DNA from: an uncultured Candidatus Saccharibacteria bacterium | Lineage (GTDB): Bacteria > Patescibacteriota > Saccharimonadia > Saccharimonadales > Saccharimonadaceae | Direction of reading: 5' to 3' | Length of the DNA: 64,000 nt | Assembly (NCBI GenBank): GCA_946530965.1 | Contig: CAMNAK010000001.1 | Location: 434,001 to 498,000, forward strand | In this document: positions 7,368-15,307 of the stretch, one piece after another | Layout of the letters: each line of letters begins with the position of its first letter | Position numbering within the stretch: the first letter of the stretch is position 1 | Position numbers and translations under genes: made by a program | The notes under the pieces: generated by a model | What the model saw: only the letters and a program-made list of their open reading frames with translations | Databases searched by the model: none | What the model was told of the DNA's origin: nothing

Positions 7368-8888
7368 CTACTGCTCGTTATTCTCGCCCTCGGCTTCTCT
7401 CCTACTCTTGCTGAATGCCTTTAAAACCCGAGCCCATTGTTCTTTTTTGAGATCGTCCGGTTCTAGCCCCTCGTTATTTTTAAGAATAAACTCCAATACG
7501 GCACTCGCCCTATTATATAAAAAGCGTTTGCCCCCTTCATTTTCACCATCATCGTGCGACAACCATGGCGCAAATTCTACATCTACAAACCAATCCCATT
7601 GTTTGTCTGTAATAATGGTTGCAAGCTCTTCTGGTACAGATGTTTCGCCTTTTAAGATACTAGCCCATTGTTCCGGCTTAAATTCATATGCCCCTATCCC
7701 TAGTCCCTCATTATTATCTTCAAGCTCGTTTAATTTCTCGTGCGCCCTATAGTACAATTCCTCATTTTTCTCTATCTCGTCATCTTGCTGATCATAAGGT
7801 TTTCCTGAATCAAAAGCCACACTTACAAACCAATCCCACTGCTCACTGGTAATTTTTGGCTCTTGTTCCGAAGACGACTGGTCACTTTCTGTAGCATCTA
7901 CTGATTCGCTGTCAGGCTTCCTAGAGAATCCATCAATTATTTTTTGCTCTAATTCTGAAAGTGGTTCTGTGCTATTTTCGTTTTCTTGTTTAGATATTAT
8001 TTCTTGTTTAGGCAATTTTTCATGTTTAGGTAAATTAGCAAATTGCGGCTTCAGATGGTTTTCAATAAAATGATCGCGTTTTCGCTGCATGACCACATCA
8101 TACGATTCTCCAGTCTCCTGCTCCAATTCTTCCCGCACAGACGTTTCGCCCTTCAAAATTCGAGCCCATTGCTCTTTTGTAAAATCGTCCAGCTCTAGTC
8201 CCCCATTATCCCTCAGAATCCCCTTCAATACTTCAAGGCCCCTATCGTACAATTGCTGTTTTTCTTTATCTACGCCTCCTATCGGATCAAAAACTGTATC
8301 TACAAACCAATCCCACTGTTCATCGGTAATATCGCGTGCAAACTCTTCCTGTAGAGTCGTTTCTCCTTTTAGGACCCGAGCCCATTGTTCTTTTGTGAGA
8401 TCTTCCGGTTCTAACCCATCATGGCTTTCCAAGATATCCCACACCACCCCACTTGCTCTATCAAACAATTCCTCATTTTCGTCTATCTCGTCATCTTTCT
8501 CTTCTTTAGATTTTTCTGAATCAAAAGCCACATTTACAAACCAATCCCACTGTTCATCGGTAATTTTTTGCTCTTGTTCCGAAGACGACTGGTCACTTTC
8601 TGTAGTATCTACAAATTTGTCATCACTCTCCCGACCGTCATCCGAAGACGATTCAATATTCTCCGTAGCATTCCCAGACTTATCATTATTACTCTCCTGG
8701 TTTTCTGCGCCTTCAGGCTTATCATTTTTTTCATTTGCCACAGATGCCTTATCACCACCAAAAAATCGCTTAATGGCACCCATAAGTTTTCCGCCCCTCT
8801 TCTGATTCTTCTCTTCTTGAGCCTCGCCAGATACTTCGGCATCATTTTCACTCGGTGCAGGTGCAGTTTCTTTGTTACGGAATCGCAT
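7368..8888 (-). CDS. Acidic repeat protein with four WDWF/EQWARxLKGE repeats
   Basis: 506 residues, strongly acidic, no signal peptide. After a low-complexity head with a short basic amphipathic patch (GGKLMGAIKRFFGGDK) come four repeats of about 75-80 residues. Each starts ITxEQWDWFVxxxF, continues L(Y/F)xRA...GLExxDxxKEQWA(R/S)xLKGET and ends EEL. Repeats 1-2 and 3-4 are joined by a charged, Q/K-rich linker. DNA of the SEQ-rich segment before repeats 1 and 3 is almost identical over about 44 bases (7858-7902 and 8569-8613), so the array grew by block duplication. I do not recognise the family. The weakly spaced AAGGAG before the ATG at 8888 supports the start. Confidence 0.75.
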   Translation of the reverse strand: MRFRNKETAPAPSENDAEVSGEAQEEKNQKRGGKLMGAIKRFFGGDKASVANEKNDKPEGAENQESNNDKSGNATENIESSSDDGRESDDKFVDTTESDQSSSEQEQKITDEQWDWFVNVAFDSEKSKEEKDDEIDENEELFDRASGVVWDILESHDGLEPEDLTKEQWARVLKGETTLQEEFARDITDEQWDWFVDTVFDPIGGVDKEKQQLYDRGLEVLKGILRDNGGLELDDFTKEQWARILKGETSVREELEQETGESYDVVMQRKRDHFIENHLKPQFANLPKHEKLPKQEIISKQENENSTEPLSELEQKIIDGFSRKPDSESVDATESDQSSSEQEPKITSEQWDWFVSVAFDSGKPYDQQDDEIEKNEELYYRAHEKLNELEDNNEGLGIGAYEFKPEQWASILKGETSVPEELATIITDKQWDWFVDVEFAPWLSHDDGENEGGKRFLYNRASAVLEFILKNNEGLEPDDLKKEQWARVLKAFSKSRREAEGENNEQ

Positions 8889-8970
8889 ATTAGTTGGTTA
8901 CTCCTTTTGCTTTATTATATAAGTTTTTTTAAAGAAAATGCCGAAATAGCCAAAAGCGATTCCCGCTAAA

Positions 8971-8998
8971 AAAATACTCCCAAACTTGGGAGTATTTT
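8971..8998. terminator. Terminator after typA
   Basis: Perfect 13-bp stem (AAAATACTCCCAA/TTGGGAGTATTTT) with a two-base loop, followed by T runs on both strands. It sits a few bases beyond the typA stop. Confidence 0.85.
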
Positions 8999-9004
8999 TA
9001 TCAA

Positions 9005-10819
9005 CTAATTCTTTCTAGCACGCTTTCGCATGACTGGATCGAGTTCCTTCTTGCGAAGACGCAGAGACTTTGGCGTAACTTCTAGAAGTTCATCTTCCAT
9101 CAAGAAGTCCAAGCACTGCTCCAAGCTTAGCTGTGTATAAGGAGTGAGCTGGATTGCACCATCAGAAGCATGCGTACGCATGTTCGTAAGCTGCTTCTCG
9201 CGACAAACGTTAATGTCTAGTTCATCTTTCTTGGACAAACCAACAATCATACCCTTATATACATCTACCTGAGGCGGAATGTATAGGATACCACGTGCCT
9301 GAGCCATATCTAGCGCATAAGCCGTGCTCTGACCAGTTTCACTAGCAACCAAAGCACCATTTCTTTCCTGGCTATAGTGAGTAGTTACAGGCTGGTAACC
9401 CTTTGGCAAAGTATTCATAATTGCCGTACCCTTGGTACCGGTCAAAAGATTGTTGCGAAGGCCAATCAAAGCAGCGGTTGTAATTATATAGCAGAAACGA
9501 GTTGCACCAGTAGTTGTAAGTTCCTGAGAAACTAGTTCTGCCTTGCGAACACCAAGCTCCTGAGAAACAGCACCGACGAATTCGCTAGAAACTTCAATGG
9601 TAAGTTCCTCAACTGGTTCATATTCCTGACCGTCCTTAATCTTGTAGACAACCTCTGGGCGACCAACTTCCATCTCATAGCCTTCACGGCGCATAGTTTC
9701 AATCAAAACCGAAAGATGAAGCTCGCCACGGCCAGAAACCTTATAGCCAAGACCCTGTGGTTCTAGGCGAAGAGCAATATTCGTTTCAAGCTCTTTCTTT
9801 AGACGATCACCAATCTGGCGAGAAGTCGTAAATTCGCCTTCGCGACCCTTGAGTGGCGAAGTATTTGGGCCAATATAGATAGATAGGGTTGGAGCCTCGA
9901 GCTCGATAGTAGGCAAAGCTTCTGGGGTATCACCAGTAGCAACAGTATCGCCAATACTTGCCTCGCCAAGACCAGCAAGAGCTACGATATCACCAGCAAT
10001 AGCAACATCAGCCTCTTCACGGCCAAGACCACGATAAGTAAATAGGCGATCAATCCTACCTTTTACAGTAGAGCCATTGGTCTTCATGATTGTGACGCTC
10101 TCGTTCTTCTTGAGTTTGCCACGGAAGATCTTACCAATTGCATACTTGCCAAGATAGCTATCAGCAGCAAGCGCAGCGACAAGAAGCTGTGCGCCCTTAG
10201 AGCTATCGACATCTACGTTTGGTTCTGGAATTTCGTTAATAATTGCATCAAAGATAACATGAAGGTCGTTATCTAGCTCTGGAGTCTTGCCAGCTTTACC
10301 ATCACGGGCAACAGCATAATAAACTGGGTACTTGAGCTGATCTTCGCTTGTTGCGAGCTCTAGGAACAAATCTGCGATTTCATCCTCAACAATGCCAAGA
10401 CGCGCGGCTGGCTTATCGATCTTGTTTACGACGACAATAGGCTTCAAGTCCATTTCTAGCGCCTTCTGCAAGACGAACTTAGTCTGAGGCATTGGGCCTT
10501 CCTGCGCGTCAACAACCAAAATAACACCGTCGGCCATGTTTAGAGTACGCTCGACCTCACCAGAGAAGTCTGCGTGGCCTGGAGTATCAATAATATTAAT
10601 CTTGTAGCCGTTGTAATGGATAGCGGTCTGTTTTGCAGTAATCGTAATACCGCGTTCATGCTCCTGATCACCAGAGTCCATAATGAGCGTCTGACCCATT
10701 TCTGCCTGGTTATCACGGAAGGTATTGCTCTGCTTCAAAAGCGCATCAACCAAGGTTGTTTTGCCGTGGTCGACGTGCGCGATAATCGCAACGTTGCGAA
10801 TTTTGCTCTTGTCTTGCAT
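9005..10819 (-). CDS. typA: Translational GTPase TypA/BipA
   Basis: 604 residues, normal length. G1 motif AHVDHGKTT, switch region [12 protein letters not shown]3 DTPGHADF, G4 NKID, then domains II, III, V and the TypA C-terminal domain (QTKFV..., ...[26 protein letters not shown]). Ribosome-binding GTPase linked to stress, cold adaptation and ribosome assembly. AAAAGGG lies a few bases before the ATG. The 5' leader folds into a stem (see the leader entry). It is transcribed alone. Confidence 0.97.
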   Translation of the reverse strand: MQDKSKIRNVAIIAHVDHGKTTLVDALLKQSNTFRDNQAEMGQTLIMDSGDQEHERGITITAKQTAIHYNGYKINIIDTPGHADFSGEVERTLNMADGVILVVDAQEGPMPQTKFVLQKALEMDLKPIVVVNKIDKPAARLGIVEDEIADLFLELATSEDQLKYPVYYAVARDGKAGKTPELDNDLHVIFDAIINEIPEPNVDVDSSKGAQLLVAALAADSYLGKYAIGKIFRGKLKKNESVTIMKTNGSTVKGRIDRLFTYRGLGREEADVAIAGDIVALAGLGEASIGDTVATGDTPEALPTIELEAPTLSIYIGPNTSPLKGREGEFTTSRQIGDRLKKELETNIALRLEPQGLGYKVSGRGELHLSVLIETMRREGYEMEVGRPEVVYKIKDGQEYEPVEELTIEVSSEFVGAVSQELGVRKAELVSQELTTTGATRFCYIITTAALIGLRNNLLTGTKGTAIMNTLPKGYQPVTTHYSQERNGALVASETGQSTAYALDMAQARGILYIPPQVDVYKGMIVGLSKKDELDINVCREKQLTNMRTHASDGAIQLTPYTQLSLEQCLDFLMEDELLEVTPKSLRLRKKELDPVMRKRARKN

Positions 10820-10846
10820 ATTTACCCTTTTCTTCCAATAAATCAG

Positions 10847-10892
10847 GACGAGCCAAACAGCACTTTATTTAAGCGGTGCTTGCTCGTCCCAC
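10847..10892 (-). promoter_or_regulatory. Hairpin in the typA 5' leader
   Basis: GGACGAGC...AGCAC pairs with GTGCT...GCTCGTCC around an AT-rich loop, about 30 bases upstream of the typA ATG. Structure is visible; a regulatory role (cold shock or stress) is only inference. Confidence 0.5.
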
Positions 10893-10923
10893 TAATATAT
10901 AAATCTGGGCAAAATTATACCAG

Positions 10924-10956
10924 AAAACGCTTACGTAGTAAAGCGTAAGCGTTTTT
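10924..10956. terminator. 12-bp perfect stem, probable bidirectional terminator
   Basis: AAAACGCTTACG and CGTAAGCGTTTT are separated by 8 bases, with five T on the plus strand. It isolates typA from the upstream membrane-protein gene. Confidence 0.75.
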
Positions 10957-11011
10957 ACAAAACTAGACGACATTAAGGCGCGTCAAGATAGTCCTAATAC
11001 GTCCCAACCGG

Positions 11012-11067
11012 TTTTATGCCTATAATTTCTAAAACATGTTTTCGTTTTAGAAATTATAGGCATAAAA
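11012..11067. repeat. 24-bp perfect inverted repeat with 8-base loop
   Basis: The arms 11012-11035 and 11044-11067 are perfect reverse complements (arm begins TTTTATGCCTATAATTTC). The structure begins just past the stop codon of the gene at 11072. It has no GC-rich core or classic T tail and is separate from the terminator at 10924. Confidence 0.85.
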
Positions 11068-11071
11068 CTAC

Positions 11072-11521
11072 CTACATCTTCTGCGCAAGGCGAATCGAAG
11101 CATGATTTACATAGACAAAGTCTGCCACAAAGATAGCCAAAGCAAGACTACCGAAAAGCACAGAAAGAATAAAGAAGAAATGCATATCGTCGTGCAAATT
11201 CTCCTGAATTGAGATATCCTGAAGAAGCTTGCTATTTTCAAACTGCTTCTTCATAATTAAAGCTTCTGGAGTTTCGGAATTTAGGACCAAATCCCTGTAT
11301 TCGTCATCGGCAATATTCTCAGCCGCGAATGCTGGCGTAATAAGATTAGACTTCGTGTCCTGAACCTTTAAGAAATTTGTAAAGCAGTAAACTGACGCCC
11401 AAGCCATAATTAGACCCAAAGCACCGATAATCATGCCATCAACCGTAACACGCGAAATAAACGGCCTGTTGCTTGCAAAAATCTTTTGTCTAGTTGTTTT
11501 TGTGTTTGTTTTTGTTGCCAT
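11072..11521 (-). CDS. Small two-helix membrane protein, unknown
   Basis: 149 residues. Basic Thr/Lys-rich N-terminus, helix 1 about 28-50, an extracytoplasmic stretch of about 65 residues, helix 2 about 113-135, short tail. AAAGGA six to seven bases before the ATG fixes the start. I do not recognise the family. It is followed by a long palindrome and then by the typA-side terminator, so it is probably monocistronic. Confidence 0.65.
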   Translation of the reverse strand: MATKTNTKTTRQKIFASNRPFISRVTVDGMIIGALGLIMAWASVYCFTNFLKVQDTKSNLITPAFAAENIADDEYRDLVLNSETPEALIMKKQFENSKLLQDISIQENLHDDMHFFFILSVLFGSLALAIFVADFVYVNHASIRLAQKM

Positions 11522-11603
11522 AAAAGTCCTTTATTACTTTTCTTTAATTATACAACAAATAAAAATAATCTCAAGCTTTTTGCCGCACCCGTCAGCCAAG
11601 AAA

Positions 11604-11628
11604 AGCCGCCCATTTTTCATGGGCGGCT
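11604..11628 (-). terminator. Terminator after the DNA-binding repeat protein
   Basis: Perfect 10-bp GC-rich stem AGCCGCCCAT/ATGGGCGGCT with a five-base loop, then TTTCTT on the minus strand. Confidence 0.85.
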
Positions 11629-11632
11629 AGAA

Positions 11633-12412
11633 TCATGAAGCTTTCTCGACAATTTCCTGGAAATTCCGCCAGCTACCAAACACTTTGACATATGTTCGAT
11701 AACAATGCGTTCCATTCTTCTTGCCAAGTTCTTCGGTCGAGGGATGATGGCCGATCAGTTCCGTAGCGCGCAAATAGTCGGCAAGCAGTTTTGTCTTGTC
11801 ATGCTCGCCGCGCTTCTTTTTCTTCTGCTTGTTTTTTGGTTTTCGAACCAAATTTGCAGCTTTGAGCGCATTACTCCAAGAGCCAAAGATTCTTTCAAAG
11901 CTCTTCCTACACGGCACGCCATTCTTCCGACTCAAGTCTTTAGCGTTTGGAATTCGCCCTAAGCGTTCACTTAGATCACGCAGCATTTTAATCATGCTCT
12001 CTTTATCCAGAACATTTCTGCAACGATCATAGTCGTAGCCAGCCAGAGCGAAAGCCCTTTTTATACTTCCAAAACGACCGAAATAAGTAAACCACGACGG
12101 CAAATCCTTATCGTTATTAAATTCTGCCTGCGTCGGAAGATGGCCTTCCCTCTCGACGAATGCGCGAAGAGCCGAAAGTAATTCTTCTTCAGTATAGGCC
12201 TTCGAACGAGTTCGAAAACGCCTCGTCTCGAGTCCAGCCGCGAGTATTGCCTCCTCCCACGTTTTAAAAATAGAACTGTAACTGCTATGCGGAGAATCAA
12301 CCAAACCACGCTTATGAAGCTCGTCCATTTCTGCCGAACTAGGAGTATGACCAAGAATTGCGTTGGCTTTAAGAAGCTCGTCAATCAATCTTTTGCGTCT
12401 ATCCTCTGCCAA
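11633..12412 (-). CDS. Homing-endonuclease-associated repeat (HNR-type) DNA-binding protein
   Basis: 259 residues made of four helical repeats of about 55-60 residues. Each has the pattern L...A...G(H/R)xPs...L...ng....(Y/S)(F).FGSW..A...A; clear FGSW copies occur in repeats 3 and 4. A lysine-rich linker (KPKNKQKKKKRGEHDK) precedes the last repeat. The pattern matches the homing endonuclease associated repeat family (PF18780), winged or homeodomain-like DNA-binding modules, but no nuclease domain is present. The start is TTG at 12412, supported by AAAGGGGG eight bases upstream. Likely a DNA-binding regulator; target unknown. Confidence 0.7.
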   Translation of the reverse strand: MAEDRRKRLIDELLKANAILGHTPSSAEMDELHKRGLVDSPHSSYSSIFKTWEEAILAAGLETRRFRTRSKAYTEEELLSALRAFVEREGHLPTQAEFNNDKDLPSWFTYFGRFGSIKRAFALAGYDYDRCRNVLDKESMIKMLRDLSERLGRIPNAKDLSRKNGVPCRKSFERIFGSWSNALKAANLVRKPKNKQKKKKRGEHDKTKLLADYLRATELIGHHPSTEELGKKNGTHCYRTYVKVFGSWRNFQEIVEKAS

Positions 12413-12427
12413 GAATATCGCCCCCTT

Positions 12428-12490
12428 TAAGAACTAGGACTATCAAAGTCCTGTGCAAATAATTTATACCATTTTCCCCTGTTTTGTCAA
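12428..12490 (-). promoter_or_regulatory. Promoter and leader hairpin of the HNR-repeat gene
   Basis: TTGACA (12485-12490), a 16-base spacer and TATAAA (12463-12468). Downstream in the leader, AGGACT TTGAT AGTCCT forms a perfect six-bp hairpin. Both features are read on the minus strand. Confidence 0.7.
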
Positions 12491-12522
12491 GCTACTGCCC
12501 TTTATTTTTATGCTTTATCTGC

Positions 12523-12551
12523 TTGCAAATTATCCCCCACTCAAAGATAAT
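12523..12551 (+). promoter_or_regulatory. thyA-dfrA promoter
   Basis: TTGCAA (12523-12528), a 17-base spacer and GATAAT (12546-12551), about 25 bases before the ATG. GTGGAGG is the ribosome site. Confidence 0.7.
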
Positions 12552-12576
12552 AAAAACAGAAAAAGTGGAGGTATAA

Positions 12577-13542
12577 ATGAGTAAGTTCGACGATCAATAT
12601 ATTGATCTTTGTAAGCGTATTTTGGCGCACGGCGAAAAAATCACAAACTACAAGAAATCAGACAAGCGCAGCAAGAAAACCGCATCTGCAATCCCAGATC
12701 ACCGCGCTCAAGGCACTAGCGCCGCAGAGACCATCCGTTTGCCGCATCAGGTCCTTCAATTTGACCTCGAAGAGGAGTTCCCTATTCTCGTTTCCAAACA
12801 AGTCGGTTTCAAAACAGCCGTTCTAGAAATGCTTTGGATCTACCAGGTCGCATCAAACGACGTTCGCTGGCTTCAGGATCGCAATATCAAGATTTGGAAC
12901 GAATGGGAAATCGCCGAAGACGGTAGCTATCAAGGTCGCAACATCAACGAAATCTTCGCCAAAAAGCACTCCACTGAGCCAAAGACGGATTTTGCGCACA
13001 CAATCGGCACAGCTTACGGCTGGATCGTTAACCGCTATGATCTTATTCGCAATCTTATTGAAACCCTCAAAACCAACCCTGGCAACCGCCGCATGGTTCT
13101 AAGTCTCTGGCAAAACGAATGGCTCGAGACCGCCGCTCTTCCTAGCTGCGTCTGGAACTCGCAATGGAACCTTATCGACGGACATCTTAACTTGCTTGTT
13201 ACTTCCCGCTCGTCCGACGTTCCGCTTGGCCTTCCATTCAATGTTGTTCAGTATGCTACGCTCTGCTACCTAATTACTCAAGTTATCGGCGCCAAACCTG
13301 GCCAGTTTACCTTCATTACCAACGATGCACATATCTATGCCAACCAAGTCGACGGCATCCGCGAGCAAATCGCCCGCTATGACAAGGCCGTAAAAGACGG
13401 CACGCTTCCAAAAGCACCAAAGCTTGTAGTCAATCCAGAGATCAAAGATTTCTTCAAGTTCGATAATTCACGCGATCTCAAAGATATCCATCTCGAAAAC
13501 TATGAAAATCTTGGCAAAATCGTAATGCCGGTCACGGAGTAA
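12577..13542 (+). CDS. thyA: Thymidylate synthase ThyA
   Basis: 321 residues. Converts dUMP to dTMP with methylene-tetrahydrofolate. Signatures: RTS-like RAQGTSAAETIRL (where RTGT is usual), FPILVSKQVGFKTAVLEMLW, catalytic cysteine in ALPSCVWNSQWN, SSDVPLGLPFNVVQYA and ITNDAHIYANQV. The PSCVW context differs from the common PPCHT, but the cysteine is in place. GTGGAGGTATAAATG sets the start. It forms an operon with dfrA, the enzyme that regenerates the folate product; the genes are two bases apart. Confidence 0.95.
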   Translation: MSKFDDQYIDLCKRILAHGEKITNYKKSDKRSKKTASAIPDHRAQGTSAAETIRLPHQVLQFDLEEEFPILVSKQVGFKTAVLEMLWIYQVASNDVRWLQDRNIKIWNEWEIAEDGSYQGRNINEIFAKKHSTEPKTDFAHTIGTAYGWIVNRYDLIRNLIETLKTNPGNRRMVLSLWQNEWLETAALPSCVWNSQWNLIDGHLNLLVTSRSSDVPLGLPFNVVQYATLCYLITQVIGAKPGQFTFITNDAHIYANQVDGIREQIARYDKAVKDGTLPKAPKLVVNPEIKDFFKFDNSRDLKDIHLENYENLGKIVMPVTE

Positions 13543-13544
13543 AT

Positions 13545-14018
13545 ATGTTTAGCATTATTGCAGCAGTAGGAAAGAATAACGAACTCGGTAAAAAAGGTGG
13601 GCTCGTCTTCCATATCAAAGAAGACATGAAATTCTTCAAAGAAACCACTACTGGCCACACGGTTGTTATGGGCTTTAAAACTTGGGAAAGCCTTCCAAAA
13701 AAGCTCCCAAATCGCAAAAATATCGTCATAACTTTTGAAGAATTCGAAGGCCCAGACGAATGCGTAACGGATCTCGAAAAGTTCATCAAAGAAAACGAAT
13801 CCACCGACGAAGAAATCTTTATCATTGGTGGCGGCTCCATCTATGCACAGTTCCTCAAACACGCCAAAAAGCTCTACCTAACCGAAGTAGACGGCGAAGA
13901 TAAAGATGCCGATGTCTTCTTCCCTACATTCGATAAAACGCTCTACGACAAAAAAGTTCTCCGCGAAGGCAACGAATCTGGTATAGATTACAAAATGTGT
14001 CTCTACGAAGCAAAATAA
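13545..14018 (+). CDS. dfrA: Dihydrofolate reductase
   Basis: 157 residues, normal DHFR size. N-terminal MFSIIAAVGKNNELGKKGGLVFHIKEDMKFFK, TGHTVVMGFKTWESLP, NRKNIVIT, and EIFIIGGGSIYAQFL with the NADPH-binding GGG. Reduces dihydrofolate produced by ThyA. At the usual LPW(x)xPxD position the protein has LVFHIKED, so the acid that normally protonates substrate is probably E24/D25. The start ATG follows the thyA stop by two bases. Confidence 0.94.
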   Translation: MFSIIAAVGKNNELGKKGGLVFHIKEDMKFFKETTTGHTVVMGFKTWESLPKKLPNRKNIVITFEEFEGPDECVTDLEKFIKENESTDEEIFIIGGGSIYAQFLKHAKKLYLTEVDGEDKDADVFFPTFDKTLYDKKVLREGNESGIDYKMCLYEAK

Positions 14019-14026
14019 TAAGCATG

Positions 14027-14063
14027 AAAATACCCCCGACATTGCTGCCAGGGGATATTTTTT
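14027..14063 (+). terminator. Terminator after thyA-dfrA
   Basis: AAAATACCCC pairs imperfectly with GGGGATATTTT around 14 bases, followed by a T run. Confidence 0.6.
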
Positions 14064-14082
14064 GTTTTTGTCTTGCTGACGA

Positions 14083-14829
14083 TTAGTTCTGAAGATTGTC
14101 GACACGTGCGCCAAGAATATCATAGCCCCAGGACACATTCTCGAGATTCTTGCGGAAACGATCCTTGTCGAGCGATTCGCCAGTCTGCAGATCAACTGCT
14201 CTAACTGTATCGCCAGACACCTCGTCAATCACGACGAGAGAATCTCCAATGCGGCCGAATTCAATCTTGAAATCAATCAGCTTAGCGCCAACCTCCGAGA
14301 AGAAGTCGCGTAGAACATAAGCCACCTGCTCGGTAGTCTCGCGAATGAAGCGAACTTCATCCATATCACGAAGCAGCCCCTCTTTCAAAACTTCGCGATC
14401 GTACATCGGAGGGTCACCCTCCTCGTCGCATTTGTACGTAAACTCGACGAAAGGCTTACTGAACGGAATATCCTCAGGAAGCAGGAACCTCTTACAGAAG
14501 CTTCCCTTCGTGAAGAATCTACCGATCACTTCAAGCTTAATAGGCTCAGCCTTATGCACAAAGATGGATGAATCCTGGGAACCAGCGCCGAGAAAGTGGG
14601 TCTTAATACCTGCGGCTTCGAGATGCTTGAAGATTGCCTTGGAAATCGTGCAGTTCGCACGACCTTTACCAGGAATCACGGAGCGCTTCTCGCCGTTTCC
14701 AGCAGAGACACGATCCGACATCACAATTTCAAGCACGTCAGGGTTGTCGGTCTGCCAAACATCATTGGCCTTGCCCTGATAGGGTTCACCGACACGCTTA
14801 ATATCAGACAAAACAATATTAAAGGACAT
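14083..14829 (-). CDS. purC: SAICAR synthase PurC
   Basis: 248 residues. Catalyses ATP-dependent joining of CAIR and aspartate. Signatures: KRVGEPYQGKANDVW, MSDRVSAGN, GKGRANCTISKAIF, KPFVEFTYKCDEEGDPP and VVIDEVSGDTVRAVD (usually DEISPDT). No other purine gene is in the window, so it may act on a scavenged intermediate or have neighbours elsewhere. TAGGAGG is the ribosome site, and the leader contains a hairpin-plus-T-run that could attenuate transcription. Confidence 0.92.
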   Translation of the reverse strand: MSFNIVLSDIKRVGEPYQGKANDVWQTDNPDVLEIVMSDRVSAGNGEKRSVIPGKGRANCTISKAIFKHLEAAGIKTHFLGAGSQDSSIFVHKAEPIKLEVIGRFFTKGSFCKRFLLPEDIPFSKPFVEFTYKCDEEGDPPMYDREVLKEGLLRDMDEVRFIRETTEQVAYVLRDFFSEVGAKLIDFKIEFGRIGDSLVVIDEVSGDTVRAVDLQTGESLDKDRFRKNLENVSWGYDILGARVDNLQN

Positions 14830-14830
14830 A

Positions 14831-14876
14831 GGATTTACCTCCTAGAAAAAAAGATTTGTGAACCCGAAGATTCACA
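14831..14876 (-). promoter_or_regulatory. purC leader: UUCG hairpin, T run and hidden ribosome site
   Basis: On the minus strand an 8-bp stem (TGTGAATC/GGTTCACA) with a C(UUCG)G tetraloop (14857-14876) is followed by AATC and seven T, then by TAGGAGGTAAATCCTA, in which TAGGA can pair with TCCTA across the ribosome site. This has the form of an intrinsic attenuator upstream of a sequestrable ribosome site. Confidence 0.5.
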
Positions 14877-14914
14877 TATAAATACATTATCACTTTTTAG
14901 CAATTATTCAAGCA

Positions 14915-15081
14915 TGGGCGGTATAGGGTACGTCCTTTTGCTCCGCAAAAGAACATCGTCGGGCGTCGCCTCTTATTTGAAGAATAAAATTGTCTAGATA
15001 GGTATTTTCTTCTTGCGAAGCGCTATTATCGATAGAGCGAGCAAGAAAAAATGCCTAGATAGGCAATTTTAACTTCAAATA
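14915..15081 (-). mobile_element. Short element between tRNA-Val and a copy of its 3' end
   Basis: TGGGCGGTATAGG at 14915-14927 repeats the 3' end of tRNA-Val (15085-15097), 170 bases apart. Next to the copy are a hairpin (CTTTTGC TCC GCAAAAG, 14935-14951) and the 20-mer ACATCGTCGGGCGTCGCCTC (14953-14972), shared with the tRNA-Leu element at 20340-20526. The rest is AT-rich, with an inverted repeat (ATTTGAAG..AAAATTG near the tRNA, and its complement at about 14974-14998) and the tRNA terminator GCCTATCTAGGC plus T6. Inference: a non-autonomous element or scar using the tRNA 3' end as attachment site. Confidence 0.55.
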
Positions 15082-15158
15082 TGGTGGGCGGTATAGGATT
15101 CGAACCTATGACCTCTTCTACGTCAAAGAAACGCTCTAGCCAACTGAGCTAACCGCCC
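15082..15158 (-). tRNA. tRNA-Val (anticodon GAC)
   Basis: Cloverleaf with acceptor GGGCGGT/ACCGCCC, D arm GCTC/GAGC, anticodon arm TTTCT-TTGACGT-AGAAG, T arm ATAGG-TTCGAAT-CCTAT and encoded CCA. Confidence 0.95.
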
Positions 15159-15211
15159 TTTATTCCCATATAATACCAGATTAAAAACCAAAAATCAACA
15201 GCCCATAAAAA

Positions 15212-15233
15212 GACCCCGCGAAACCGCGGGGTC
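15212..15233 (-). terminator. Terminator of the orphan gene at 15308
   Basis: GACCCCGCG/CGCGGGGTC stem with a four-base loop and TTTTT on the minus strand. Confidence 0.8.
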
Positions 15234-15307
15234 ATACAAGAAGATAAAGCGCATGACTTCTAGAGAAAGAACCAAAACCCAGAATCACGCACCATGAAAA
15301 TAGCTAC

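Noticed and set aside
8089-8805. 238-codon frame antisense to the WDWF-repeat gene
   Set aside because: Serine-rich mirror of an acidic, Glu/Asp-coding strand; no start signals.
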